Assembly: GCA_902729315.2 (NCBI GenBank)
Contig: LR746274.1
Coordinates: 8,264,537-8,328,536 of the forward strand
Length of the DNA stretch: 64,000 nt
From: Spirodela intermedia
Lineage: Eukaryota; Streptophyta; Magnoliopsida; Alismatales; Araceae
Direction: 5' to 3'
Position 1 is the stretch's first letter. Each line of letters starts with the position of its first letter. The notes below the pieces were generated by a model that ran no database searches, had not been told where the DNA came from, and saw nothing but the letters and a program-made list of their open reading frames with translations. Positions 21,636-32,433 of the stretch are shown here, one piece after another. Made by a program: the position numbers and the translations under genes.

Positions 21636-23990
21636 CTCTCCCTCAAGTTGGTGAATGGATATCTCCCATTCCCATGTTACTCATGAATTTTCACATAGTG
21701 AGACCATGAAGTCCCTTATGAACAGATCTACACATTGAGCCTCTAATTTAACATGATGAATGTAGAGAATTCATGATTCAATTTTCTTTTTGATAAAGTG
21801 ATGAAGTCTGATATTGTATCTTGAGTTCATCTAAGATTATTTTGATCCATAATACTTTATAGACTCCTTGAGCCTATAACTCTAAGCTCATAATCTACAC
21901 GATTGTAAAAATATTAATTTTTTTTGTTGTGTAGTATGATTAAATCTTTTTCAAGAAATTAGCAATATCCTAATGTAGATTGTATATCCACAATAGAACA
22001 TGCATAATATGCATTAGTAAAGATTTTCAATTATTATTCCATTTGATTGGAATGTAATGTTATTATTAGGTGCTCCCTTTAGGTAGAGAAAGTCCTATCT
22101 TGCCACCCTACCATGTATCTCTTTGAGGTCATGCATAAATTGGTTTCGTCCAACTAACTATCATTAGGTCATGTCATAAAGGTAGATTAATTTACCAACT
22201 AAAAATCTTTGATACCTCCCTTGATTTGTTGGTGGACTATTCTCTCCTCTCCCTAATTTTCTATCTAAATTGAGGGAAATAGCTGCTGATTTATCTCACT
22301 AGCATTTGTTTCTTTGAGTAAATCTAATCTATATTTCAATTGGGACAAAAATATTCTACATCTACAATAGACAACCTCTATTCCTAGAAAAAACTTCAAA
22401 TTTTCTAACCATTTTATTTCAAACTAGGTAGATAATTTATTATTAAATGATTCACTTTATGATAAATTATCTGCGATAAGAATCATATTGTCAACATGAA
22501 TTAATAAAATATAAATGTCATTATCAATGATCCTTGTTACTTTGAAAGTAATTCATTTCATGCATAATTGTTGAGAGTGTACCAAATTAAGCCCTCTGTG
22601 ACTATTTTAATCAATACAAGAATTTCTTTAACTTACATACTACATTTTTGTTCTTTTCATTTTTAAAACCTAAAGGAGTATCTATATAAACCTTCTCATT
22701 AAAGGAATCATATAAGAAGTCATTTTTCACATCTAATTGATGAAGTTTTCATCTTTTCATTATTGTCATGGGAATTAAAAAAATTACTTGGTGTTCATCT
22801 TTGACATTTGTGAAAAGGTATCATCATAGTCAATTATTATTTTTTTAGTATATCCCTTGGTGACTAATCTCACCTTATATTTTTCTATTGATCCATTAGG
22901 ATTATATTTTGTTATGAATACCCACTTATATCCTACAGTCTTCTTATCCCTAGGGAGTTTAATTATTTATCATCTCATTTTCAATTAATGGCCTCATTTC
23001 TACATCCATAGCTTTTTTCCACTCTATGTTACTTAAGGCATCAGATAGTGTAGTTGGGATTGGAATTGATCCTACTCTCATGAATAATGATGAGTGTGTT
23101 GTGGATAAATAATGTAGGGAAAGGTAATTTTGTAAGGAGTAGTTTATTTGATTATTAGTATCATGATGAATAAGTCTATACAATTTTCTTATTGTCTAGA
23201 TTTGGAATCTAACTCTTCTTCATGAGTTATATCTCTCTTTGGATTTGTGTGGACGTTTTATTCTTTTTTTTTTCCAATGCATGTTTGCCCAAATCTCCTT
23301 TCTAGGCTTTGATTATGCGATTCAATTCATCTCTAGAAAGTAAATACTTTCCTTGAGATGTGGTTTGATCATGCTTTTTACCTTTTGTTCTAAGTTTTTC
23401 ATTTATCTTCTAATACTTTTCTCCTTTGTTGAAGGTGACATCTTGTGTAATATAAAATTTCTGATTTTGTGGGGTCATAACATTTAAACCTTTTTGTGTA
23501 ATCGAATATGCTAAAAATATACACTTAAGTGCTATTGGGCCTAGTTTATTTGTATGGTATGTGATCATATGCCACCTACCCATACACTTTTGTTTGGATG
23601 TTGGTTTTCAAATTTACTCGCAAAGTATAAAATCCCAAGGCTTTTATTGGGTGCTTTTTGTCTAATATTCTCAATGACCATCTATTAATTAGGTGGGAGG
23701 TGGTGATTAAAGCCTCCCCTCATAAATATTTTGAAACATTTCCTTAGTCGAAAGGAAATCAACACTTACTAGAATTGACTAGGTATTTATTTTGTTTAGA
23801 AAAGTGAACTAGGTATTTATGGATATAGTCCTTTGCATTGTCCAATCTAAGGCATTTTATAGTAATATTAGAATATGATGTAATCATTTTAAAAAATATT
23901 TTAATTTTTCATTCACTTTAAATGTAGTCCATCAAGTATACCTATGTCATTTTAGTATAGTCACATGAAGCACATGAAGCTTTGATACCA

Positions 23991-24231
23991 TGTTAGATTC
24001 CTCTACCCTTAGCTATATGTGCTTGTAGTGCTGCTTGATCTAGTTTCAAGTGTAGAGAAAGAAAATGACTTCTATTATGAATTAAGGTTGAAGATCATTT
24101 AAGTACACAAGCTGAAAGACTATTGGGTCAATTACATGGTATAAGTGGACTCGATTCAATAGTCATAACTAAAGACATATCTCATGTATAAAATAACTAC
24201 ACTACATAACAAAATATTTGACATTCTAATA
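23991..24231 (-). repeat. 5' LTR of the copia element
   Basis: 241 bp, followed by the target duplication CTTGC (24232-24236) and, inside the element, directly by the initiator-methionine tRNA primer site. Confidence 0.85.
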
Positions 24232-24540
24232 CTTGCTATGACTAGATGACGTGACTCAGTCGTTGTATATTAAATCACGCAAATATAAAATTTATAAAAC
24301 TAGAAAATATGAATTTTTGAATATTTAGAAGTATTTCTAAATAAATATACCAATTATAATTCAATAAAAATTCTAAAAATAGCGGTAATTTTTCAGGTCA
24401 ATCACAGGGATGTAATATAATATATGGTAATTATTTATAATTTTTTTCAATGAATATGATTTTCTTACGAATTTTATACTAGGAAATAGAAAGGAAATAT
24501 ATTTAAAATTTACAAAAAAAAGGAAATAAGGGTGCGGACG

Positions 24541-24910
24541 TCTGGAGTTAAGTGTCCAAACGGATCTTATAAGAACCCCCCATAGTGGGAGAGTTGCCAC
24601 CGGATCTCATTAGAACTTTGGAGTTAAGCGTGTTTAGGTGGGAGTAATCCCTAGATGGGTGACCTCCTTGGGAAGTCCTCGGATACGTGTGTTGAAAGGC
24701 ACCGTGCCGCGAGGCATATGTGGCATCCATCTCACTATGCCACCATGCCAAGATGCCTTGAGCATCGAAGAACATGCCGAGAGTCACCCTTGCCACCATG
24801 TCGAGAGGCATATGTGGCATCTATCTCTGAAGAATGTGCTTGAGAGGCACCAAAGTGGTTGGGTGTGTGAAGTATCGGGATGGGTGACCTCTTGAGAAGT
24901 TTCGCCCAAG
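24541..24910 (+). repeat. Cluster of 5S rRNA-like sequences (5S pseudogene or Cassandra-type element)
   Basis: From 24598 to about 24690 the sequence follows plant 5S rRNA: CACCGGATCTCATTAGAAC, then GAGTTAAGCGTG (box A), then AGATGGGTGACCTCC (box C) and GGGAAGTCCTC. The 5S 5' portion is missing. A partial second copy precedes it (GGAGTTAAGTGT and CGGATCTTATAAGAAC, 24543-24575), and a third covers only the box C side (GGGATGGGTGACCTCTTGAGAAG, about 24878-24900). A direct repeat containing GAGGCATATGTGGCATC lies between them. It is not an intact 5S gene. Cassandra TRIM elements carry 5S sequence in their LTRs and would explain repeated 5S parts. Confidence 0.7.
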
Positions 24911-24928
24911 ATAGTTATAAAAAAAAAA

Positions 24929-24947
24929 ACCCTAAACCCTAAACCCC
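24929..24947. repeat. Short telomere-type repeat (CCCTAAA)
   Basis: Two and a half units of AACCCTAAACCCTAAACCC after an A run. This may be a telo-box or a tiny interstitial telomere repeat. Confidence 0.6.
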
Positions 24948-24949
24948 CC

Positions 24950-25800
24950 TGCCATTTGCTCTTTTTTTTTTAAAAAAAAAAAGGGTGAGGACGTCATGAT
25001 GATGTCAGCACCCGACGAACACGAATCAAGCAGAAATAGAGTTCTGCCCGGTGATTCTTACGTAAGTGATTACAGACGACTTAATTAATCAAATTAAGAT
25101 ATGTAAAAGTCGGAAGAATCGTAATTGAACGAAGTATAGTTGGGTAAATTAAAATCACACAAAGTATTACTAAATGAAGCGTAAATTAAATTGAAAGCAA
25201 GAAAACAGAGTTCCGGCGTCACGACGGCGACGCGTCGGCGATGCACCAGAATCCTGAGCGTTCGGGAGGGTCGTCGTGTAGTGTCCACGGCCTCGAAGGC
25301 TCTCCTTGGACAAAGACGACGTGGGCAATCTCTAAATCTTCTCGCGAAGTCTAGAGATCAATGAAGTGGGTCGTCGAATCGTCTCCGGTGGTTGTCACCC
25401 GGCGGAGTGGAAAAACGACGACTTTGCGTCTCTCTGGCGGCTGTCACCCGACAGAGAGGAGCTGGATGGAGGTGGGGCGCATGTCAGGGAGCTTCATCCT
25501 CAGATCCGCGCAGCAAGAGGAGGCTCTTCATCGCATCTGGTACGCTCTCAGGAGGTGGCGACTGGTCTCTCGGCAGATCGTCCTCTTCCCGACGACGACT
25601 TGTTCGTCGATCAATCAGAGATCATTTACTTGATGGATTCGCGATTCTTTTATCACGAATTGTTCAGCAATTTTAGTAGCAATATTATGCAAATCGCGTT
25701 GATGAGATTTTCGCCAATGATCTAGCGATTCTGGTTGCTTAATCCTTCACCGGCAATCTGTAGGAAAGTCACAATAATTAAATAAAAATATATGAATTTT
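24950..25800. other. GC-rich unassigned segment, probably part of a repeat
   Basis: The GC content jumps between about 25200 and 25620. Short similar phrases such as TGTCACCCGGCGGA and TGTCACCCGACAGA recur (about 25395-25455). Three overlapping open frames span it, none resembling a known family. It looks like part of a repetitive element, but I could not find its ends. Confidence 0.3.
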
Positions 25801-25814
25801 GACTTTGGAAAGAT

Positions 25815-25830
25815 TCGAACCCGCACTAGT
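25815..25830 (-). other. tRNA-type B-box-like motif
   Basis: The minus strand reads GTGCGGGTTCGAATCT, a good match to the tRNA B box (GGTTCGANNCC type). I could not fold a tRNA around it and see no convincing A box, so it may be a SINE trace or chance. Confidence 0.3.
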
Positions 25831-25863
25831 CGCCCGCCTGTGAGGAAGGTGTGACGCGGGTTT

Positions 25864-25930
25864 AGTCCCACATCGGTTGTGTGCCGATTTTTCGGGCGAA
25901 TATATAGTAATGTTAACTTTCTAAGCAAAG
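25864..25930 (+). promoter_or_regulatory. U6-type Pol III snRNA promoter (USE plus TATA)
   Basis: GTCCCACATCG at 25865-25875 is an exact plant upstream sequence element. A TATATA box begins at 25901. The gap of about 25 bp is the Pol III (U6) spacing, one helical turn shorter than in Pol II snRNA genes. The predicted start, about 24 nt past the TATA, falls on G25930, and the sequence there reads GTCCCTTC, identical to the first 8 nt of U6. Confidence 0.6.
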
Positions 25931-26122
25931 TCCCTTCTCTTGCGTGTACGATCACTTCTTGCCCCACAGCCAACTGGCCACCAGTGACGTGGAAGGGGAG
26001 TGGCGCACACATGCCCCTATTGGTCCAAGCTAAAGCCACTCAAGCCCTTGCTCACGACTACTCCCCGACTGCGCTTCCGACCCTCTTACGAGCTCGGCTG
26101 GCCGGCGGGTCCCCCCATTTTT
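25930..26122 (+). ncRNA. Possible Pol III transcript or U6-derived pseudogene
   Basis: Downstream of the U6-type promoter, only the first 8 nt match U6. The following 180 nt are GC-rich and do not match U6, U3, 7SL or any RNA I recognise. There is no run of four T until the T5 at 26118-26122, so Pol III could make about a 190-nt RNA. It may instead be a promoter carried in a repeat. Confidence 0.35.
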
Positions 26123-28130
26123 GCAATATTTTTATTTTTATTTCTTGTTCTTCATTTATCTCAAAAGTAAGACTCTAAAAATCGTATAAAATCACATAAT
26201 TACCCAAAAATTCACGTTAATCAATTAAAAACCAAAAATCATTCTTTAACACAAATATAAGTCTATTTATCATGAGTTAAGGCTAAAACTATATTATTTA
26301 CTAATTATTAACTCATGATAATAAAAACTTATCACTAGACAATGTAATTTGACCAAGTTTCATGCACCCAAGCATAGCCTCATCACTTTGCATGTGCCAC
26401 ACCTAAGTTGCCACACCATCCATGTCTATCTATCATGTGCTTATGCAAACATTATGCATGTCCACCTATGTTGTACCACATTAATCTATTAAGGTTTACA
26501 ATCAATGTGCTATTTTCTCTCACTCAATGTTGTCACATGTTTGAAATGTGTTAGAATTGTATGATTAGTCGAAACATTAAAAGGGAGGGGGGGTTGAATT
26601 AATATCTCTAATAGTTATGGTGAACTTTCTAACTTGATGGAGAACACTTTGACATCTGCATTAGCTCTAAATCATCTAATTTTATTTCACTTTTTATCCA
26701 TGTACTTTTCAAGCATATCACTATCAAGATAAACTTTAAAAATTGGAGTATTCAATCCATTCCTTATTTTCTTGTTGATTTATATTGGGAATAGTTTGGA
26801 GAACATGTTAGACATCATGTAGGACTAAAATAGAATAAATAAATGCAACATGATGATTAGATTGTCATGAATATAATCCAAATGAAATATTCTATTTTTA
26901 TCATGTGTCACCACATAGATCATGTGCTACACCATGTGTTAATACATAGTATACAATCTTATATGTTTATACTTAATCCTTTGTCCATAGATATTTATTT
27001 AATTGATAATTCCTTATTTTCAAATATTTCTAAGATAGATTATAATTTAATATCAAGGCTGAAAATCTTGGTCCTTTGCCCACATTCACTCTCCAAAAAT
27101 AATCACAATTAATATCAAACATTGAATCACAACTAACTATATTGAGTTTAGCTCCCACATAATTTAACATCAAAATTATCTTTTACATTCAAGATTCCAA
27201 GAGACAACAATGGATTAATGTGTCTACTATCTTGAATAATTAAATAAGGATTTAATCACAAGATTATTTCACAGCTAATAAAAAAGATTAACCATGAATA
27301 GTTTTTTAGAGGAAGATGTTAGCTAGGAGTGTCTCTAGAAATTCAATGATAAGGAATTTGGTGTGCCACATCCCAACTATCAACATATACCCATGGACAT
27401 GCACTTCAATAGTGTTGTGTTTGTTTCAGGACCCACTAACACTTCTCATAATTCATCAATGAATGAGCCCAACCCTACCTTGTGTCTAATGTAAGGGTTG
27501 GCCTACTTTGCCACCACCTTCACATCCTCAATCCCTTCCTCAACTTAGAGGAGGGTCTCCTATTATTCTGCCACCCATATTTGTGTACACACTCTTATGT
27601 TACTATCCACCACTATAAATCTTACCCATGCTAGTTTCACATCCTATGTTATGATACCCTTTGCCACGAGTGCAAAGTTCCTAGTAGCCTTCATCAGTGT
27701 GTTAATTAAGTCATCAGCCCATCTCTGACACACGAGCCATACCACACTGTTGCACACCATCCTTTGGCAACACTAAGTTTCACAACCACTCCTATGGTCC
27801 TTGTTTGTGCTAAATAGTGCCATCCTGCAGACATCACACATGCCCATGCACAATACTCATCACTTCATTATGCTGTGCCCATGCCGCCACATGCCTCCAT
27901 GCACAACACAAATGTCTGCCCATGTCGTTGCGTGCTTTTCTGCATGGCACACATATTTGTTAGTGCATCTGTGTGCCTTTGTTCACACCCAACACGTGTC
28001 CATGTACAATTCAGACATCCAAAACCATGATATTGCTCGGGCCCAATACTCAATAGTAATAATAACTTGATGTATGATGAACAAGACTTTGTAGTGTCTA
28101 ATTTAAGAAATAGCAAGGGATGTCACAAGG
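26123..28130. other. AT-rich repeat-like spacer
   Basis: No gene recognised. At 27830-28000 a C/A-rich segment with repeated CATGC, CCATG and GCACA words gives meaningless open frames on both strands. Confidence 0.45.
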
Positions 28131-28139
28131 GGCCTATTG

Positions 28140-28310
28140 ATGGAGGAGTGGTGGGCTTTTTTGGGCCAGGGCGGGCCCATCTTTGTTCCAAACTAGCTCA
28201 TCAAAAATCTGTCTTTAATGGGCCGGTCCATCTTGAGCTAGAATGGGCTTCCAATGCAGAGAGCAGAGGACAAATGTGCTGATAACTTTGTGGGCCCATA
28301 TTCGGGTCAT
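28140..28310 (+). promoter_or_regulatory. Site II-rich promoter region of the formiminotransferase-like gene
   Basis: TGGGCT, TGGGCC, GGGCCC and ATGGGCC motifs cluster here (for example at 28150-28180, 28218-28250 and 28290-28300), 700-870 bp before the start codon. The GC-rich stretch 28310-28600 behind it looks like a first, untranslated exon. Confidence 0.5.
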
Positions 28311-29012
28311 CCTCTTCCCTCCATTTCCATCGTCATCCTTATTATCTCCACTGCGGCCTTCGGCTGAGGCAGAGATAGCAGAGGAGAGAGGACCAGGGCC
28401 AGGGCCGGGGACAGGGCTGTTCCTCCTCGCCGCCGGAAGGGCGGAGCCGGCGCTCTCGCCGCCGTGCGTCTGGTCGTCTCCTTCCACCCCCGGCGGAAGC
28501 ACAAGTCACCGGCATCGGCAGGAGCCAGAGTTCCCTCGCTCCATCGTCCGCGTCTCCTCGGCCATCCTTCGCCGCCGTTCGGCCTCCAGTTAGTTTCTCT
28601 CTCATCTACGGCAAATCTCTGGCAAAATGTTGATATGCTCCAAGGTCGCATCGACTCATTCCGAACGGTCGAGAATCCAGTAGATGTGAAAATGGATTTT
28701 CGAACACTTCACAGTAGCCGACACCGAATGAAGAAAAAAAAAAGCAAATAAAACAGATCTCATAGTTTCCGATTTTTAAGATTCCACCATAATGTGCTCG
28801 TTTCCTAGCTGTTTATCATGCAATCCAGGATATTACAGATTGAATTCCATGATATCTCACGGTTTTCTCATCCTAAGATTTGAATTATTTTTGGGGTTTT
28901 CATGACGATACACAGATTTTCCTTCCACTAATCACCGAATTCAGTTGTTGATAGCCTGAATCCCGTTATTTTCATACATCCATTTCTTCATTTTTCCCAA
29001 GGGAAGAAAACC

Positions 29013-30627
29013 ATGAATTCGCTGCTCTCTTGCTGCAAGCTCTACATCTCTGAAAGCCGAAACCACGCGTCCTTGGAATCAATCGAGAGAGCTGTGAAGC
29101 TCTTCCCGGAGGTCATTATTGTGAACAAGTTCAGGGACGATGCCTACAACCGGGTGGGGTATACTCTCGTCTCCCATCTCCCTGCGGAGGCCGCATCTGA
29201 TGCTAATCCTCTGAGGAATGCTGTGTTTGAGATGGTCAAAGAAGCCTTCAGAACCATCAATCTCCAGGTGCACAGTGGAACCCATCCTCGTCTGGGGGTT
29301 GTGGATCACATCTGCTTCCACCCCTTGTCTCCGGCTTCCCTAGACCGGGTTGCTTCGGTGACCAGGTCTGTGGCAGTTGATATTGGTAAAAATCTTGAAG
29401 GTGGGCAAAACCCTACTTGAGAACCCGTTTTAAGGCAATCACTGTAACTGTTGGAAAATCTCACCATCTCGAATGAAACAATTAAATCATGTGATTAAAA
29501 TCTATAGGTCAACTCAATTAATTTAAGGGAATCCCTCTTTAAGGAGCAGCTGTAGACTCTCAATATCTAATCATGGCAATATCTTGAATGGGATGATTAA
29601 ATCATGTGATTAGCATGCATGGGTCAACTCTACTCACTGGCAATTAATTCTGAACGTGAGCATTGATAGTATGCATTGGATTATGATTGGGACTGGCCTT
29701 TCAATGAGACTGTTAGATCATGGGTGAATATTGAATATATACACTTACACTAGTCAACTCCAGTTATGACCTTTTAGTTTTTTTCTATTTTAAGTCTTTT
29801 CTATACTTGATTAATCATGTTATTACTGGAGATATGTGGTGGGTAATACTACATGAACGTTGTAGCCCTTGCTGGTATTGTGGTTTTTGCCAAGTTCCTT
29901 GATGCAGATTAAACTATAGCTTGCCTGATTCGCCTGATCTACCCTGATCTTTGGGAACTAGAAGCTGATCATGCTCATTAGTTAGAGTCAGGCTAATATG
30001 ATGTGATATTATATGCTTATTTACCTTTAGATAAATAAATAAATAGATAATATTGCCACAATTCATCTCATTTTTGGCTTCCTAATCGTCTCTAAAATGG
30101 TTTCTCTTTCTGCAGTACCCACGTTCCTATATGGCGCGGCACATAAGGAAGGAAGGACTCTGGACTCACTCAGACGAGACTTAGGTTACTTCAAGCCCAA
30201 TTCATTAGGCAACCAGTGGGTGGGAGCGCTAGAACTGCAGCCGTTGACTCCAAAGCCCGATGTGGGGCCCGACAAAGCCCCAAAGTCAAAGGGCGTTTTG
30301 GTGATCGGAGCCACAAGATGGGTGGACAACTATAATGTGCCCATCCAGTCCACAGACATTGGGGCCATCAGAAGGATCGCCAGGTTGGTAAGCGGAAGAG
30401 GAGGTGGGCTTGAGTCAGTCCAAGCCATGGCTTTGGTCCACAGTGAGAATTCAACAGAAGTGGCCTGCAATTTGCTTGACCCAGAAAGGGTCAACGCCAA
30501 TCAAGTCCAGAGCATGGTCGAGGAGCTTGCTGCAAGAGAGGGGTTGACCACTGGGAAGGGTTATTTCACTGACTTTTCACGGGAGAGGATCATCGAGAGT
30601 TACTTGACTCAGAGGGGCTTAGTCTGA
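29013..30627 (+). CDS. Formiminotransferase-like protein (FTCD N-terminal family)
   Basis: Exons 29013..29400 and 30116..30627 join in phase to 299 aa. The protein covers the two formiminotransferase subdomains of the folate-binding FTCD family, with no cyclodeaminase domain, as in the plant members. The N-terminus (CCKLYISESRNHASLESIER, then FRDDAYNRVGYTLV) and HSGTHPRLGVVDHICFHPL form the N-subdomain. HPRLGVVD holds the conserved histidine region of the family. Exon 2 begins VPTFLYGAAHKEGRTLDSLR and carries VGPDKAP, GVLVIGATRWVDNYNVPI and VACNLLDPERV. In animals the domain moves a formimino group from formiminoglutamate to tetrahydrofolate. Plants lack a clear histidine-degradation pathway, so the substrate here is uncertain, and a role in folate turnover is inference. 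A poly(A) signal AATAAA is at about 30827, and the 3' UTR contains a run of 14 G. Confidence 0.93.
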
Positions 30628-32433
30628 AGAAGAGAGGAGAACAGGGGTACCCCAGCTCACATGAAAGGCAAGTGAAGAGAGAGATTCATTTCTTTTTCAC
30701 CCATGGGAGAGTAAATGATTTCCCTTCATGAATGGGGGGGGGGGGGGCTCCTATACTTCACTGCTTGAGTCAAGGTAATTGCCATCACATGAGTGAAAGG
30801 CTTGATTTTCTCTAATATTCCACGAAAATAAAGCTTAGAGCTCTGACCATGCGGATCCCATGAGTAGAAATAATTACCTCACGAAGTTGACCCTCTAGCT
30901 GTTAAAAGTAGATGTCATTTGCTTAAGTTTTCCAAAATCTTTAGCACCATGACATTTTTGAGAACTATTAGGCCACCCAAGTCAAGTCAAGAACCATTCG
31001 ACCTGAGTGGAGAAGACCAAGTTTCTATCATCACGCATTTATTTCTAGCATGGTCAATACTTGTGGCTTTGTCATGTGGACAACATAAATAGTGTGTGGT
31101 GCGCTCAACTCGAGGCAAATCATAGGCTCTAACACCATGTGAGATTTATGAACCAAATAACTCAGGCAACATATTGACCATGAATAGAGTTGTAGTATAA
31201 TCAATATCGTAGTATTCTTCACAATGAAAAAAGAAATTACTTGTCAATTCTTCCTTTTGTAACGATGTACTTGTGGATCTATTACTCTTTCTAACCTCAC
31301 TTTTGGGATCCACACCTAAATCAGGGTGAGCTTTGAAACTCTTAGCCCATTGATATGATATCCACCCTAGTTATAGGTTGATTGCAATTCATTATACTTC
31401 TTTGCCCAGAGAACTCCACTCTATCCATTTTATCTTATCATCCGAGCATCATTCTCAAGACAGAATAATCTGAGAAAACACATTTACTCATCCTCATGCA
31501 ATCACAACAGGGATCACCAAAAAAATCAGTACTTTTCTATTTAAGCTGCTCACAAACTTACATGGATAAATTTCTCATAGAAGAGAACCTCATTCATCTG
31601 CCAATTTCAAGCCTAATAAAGAATGAAAAGAGTTTGAAATCTTCACCACTCAGGAGAAAACCCCACTTGATCACTACACTTTTGAGGGAATAGCAGGGCA
31701 ATCAAATTGTAACCCACCACATAACTATGAAGCATTTTTTCAATTTATCAATTCGTGTGCATACAAATATTTCAAGAAGCTGACCTTTATACGCAGATAA
31801 TTTGGTCCACGAGCATCCCTGTCGATGAGCACAGCACCCTTCTCCATTTCATTTGCTTCAAGTCTGAAGAGCCCTGCTGGGAAGAAGTAGGACAGACACT
31901 CCATCAACCAGATCCTCAGTTTAATAAAGACATGGATCTGGGGAACTCTGATTCCCCATATTCGCAGAGATTTTTTCTTCATTTAAAACTGCAAATGATC
32001 TATGGCGAACAGTACATATGAGAAACATTGAGTCACATCTCTATCATATATGATTTGGAAACGAAATCCCTTTATATTATCCAAGGATTCAAGTCAGTAA
32101 TGGAGTATATATAAAGGAATTAAAGAACTATGAGGGATCAATTGGCTTAAACTCGAACAGCAACCAAGCTGGAAACCTATCTCAGAGGTAGAAAAGTAGT
32201 AAAAGAATCACGAACATAGTTCTTACCAAATCAGTTGTTTTAAAATTTTGGCTGGTAAAGAATCGAGGAGAAAAAAGAAAAACCGACTTATCATGCAAAA
32301 GAATTGAATCACCTCATTGGATGGAATCAGTAGTCTGAGACTTTGCCTGATTTTTTTATGAGCTGGTGGACCTGCAGTGAGCGCCTGGAGAAGGATATAT
32401 ACTACAATTCCAGCATGCTCCTCTCTGGGATCA
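30628..32433. other. Convergent 3' flanks of the formiminotransferase-like gene and MLH3
   Basis: Holds both 3' UTRs and spacer. A run of 14 G lies at about 30734-30747 and AATAAA at about 30827. No additional gene is recognised; short open frames on either strand lack family resemblance. Confidence 0.6.

Larger units (their letters stand above)
21407..24231 (-). mobile_element. Short Ty1/copia retrotransposon with both LTRs and target duplication
   Basis: The LTRs are 21407-21635 and 23991-24231, similar along their length and bounded by TG...CA-type ends (one end decayed to TA). The flanks carry the same 5 bases, CTTGC, at 21402-21406 and 24232-24236: a perfect target site duplication. On the minus strand the primer binding site TGGTATCAAAGC (23979-23990) abuts the right LTR, and a purine tract (GAGGGAGAG) abuts the left LTR. 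Internal minus-strand frames give integrase C-terminal sequence (LGPIALKCIFLAYS, then QNQKFYITQDVTFN) and then reverse transcriptase (DALSNIEWKKAM, then YKWVFITKYNPNGSIEKYK and RLVTKGY). Stops and frameshifts break them. Gag, protease and early integrase are missing, so the 2.8-kb element is an internally deleted, defective copy. Confidence 0.9.

Noticed and set aside
24541-24910. Functional 5S rRNA gene
   Set aside because: The 5' third of 5S is missing and the copies are partial and diverged.
25800-25880. tRNA gene around the B-box-like motif
   Set aside because: No cloverleaf could be formed and no A box is visible at the proper distance.
25930-26035. Intact U6 snRNA gene
   Set aside because: Only the first 8 nt match; the conserved central region (ACGATACAGAGAAGATTAGC) is absent.
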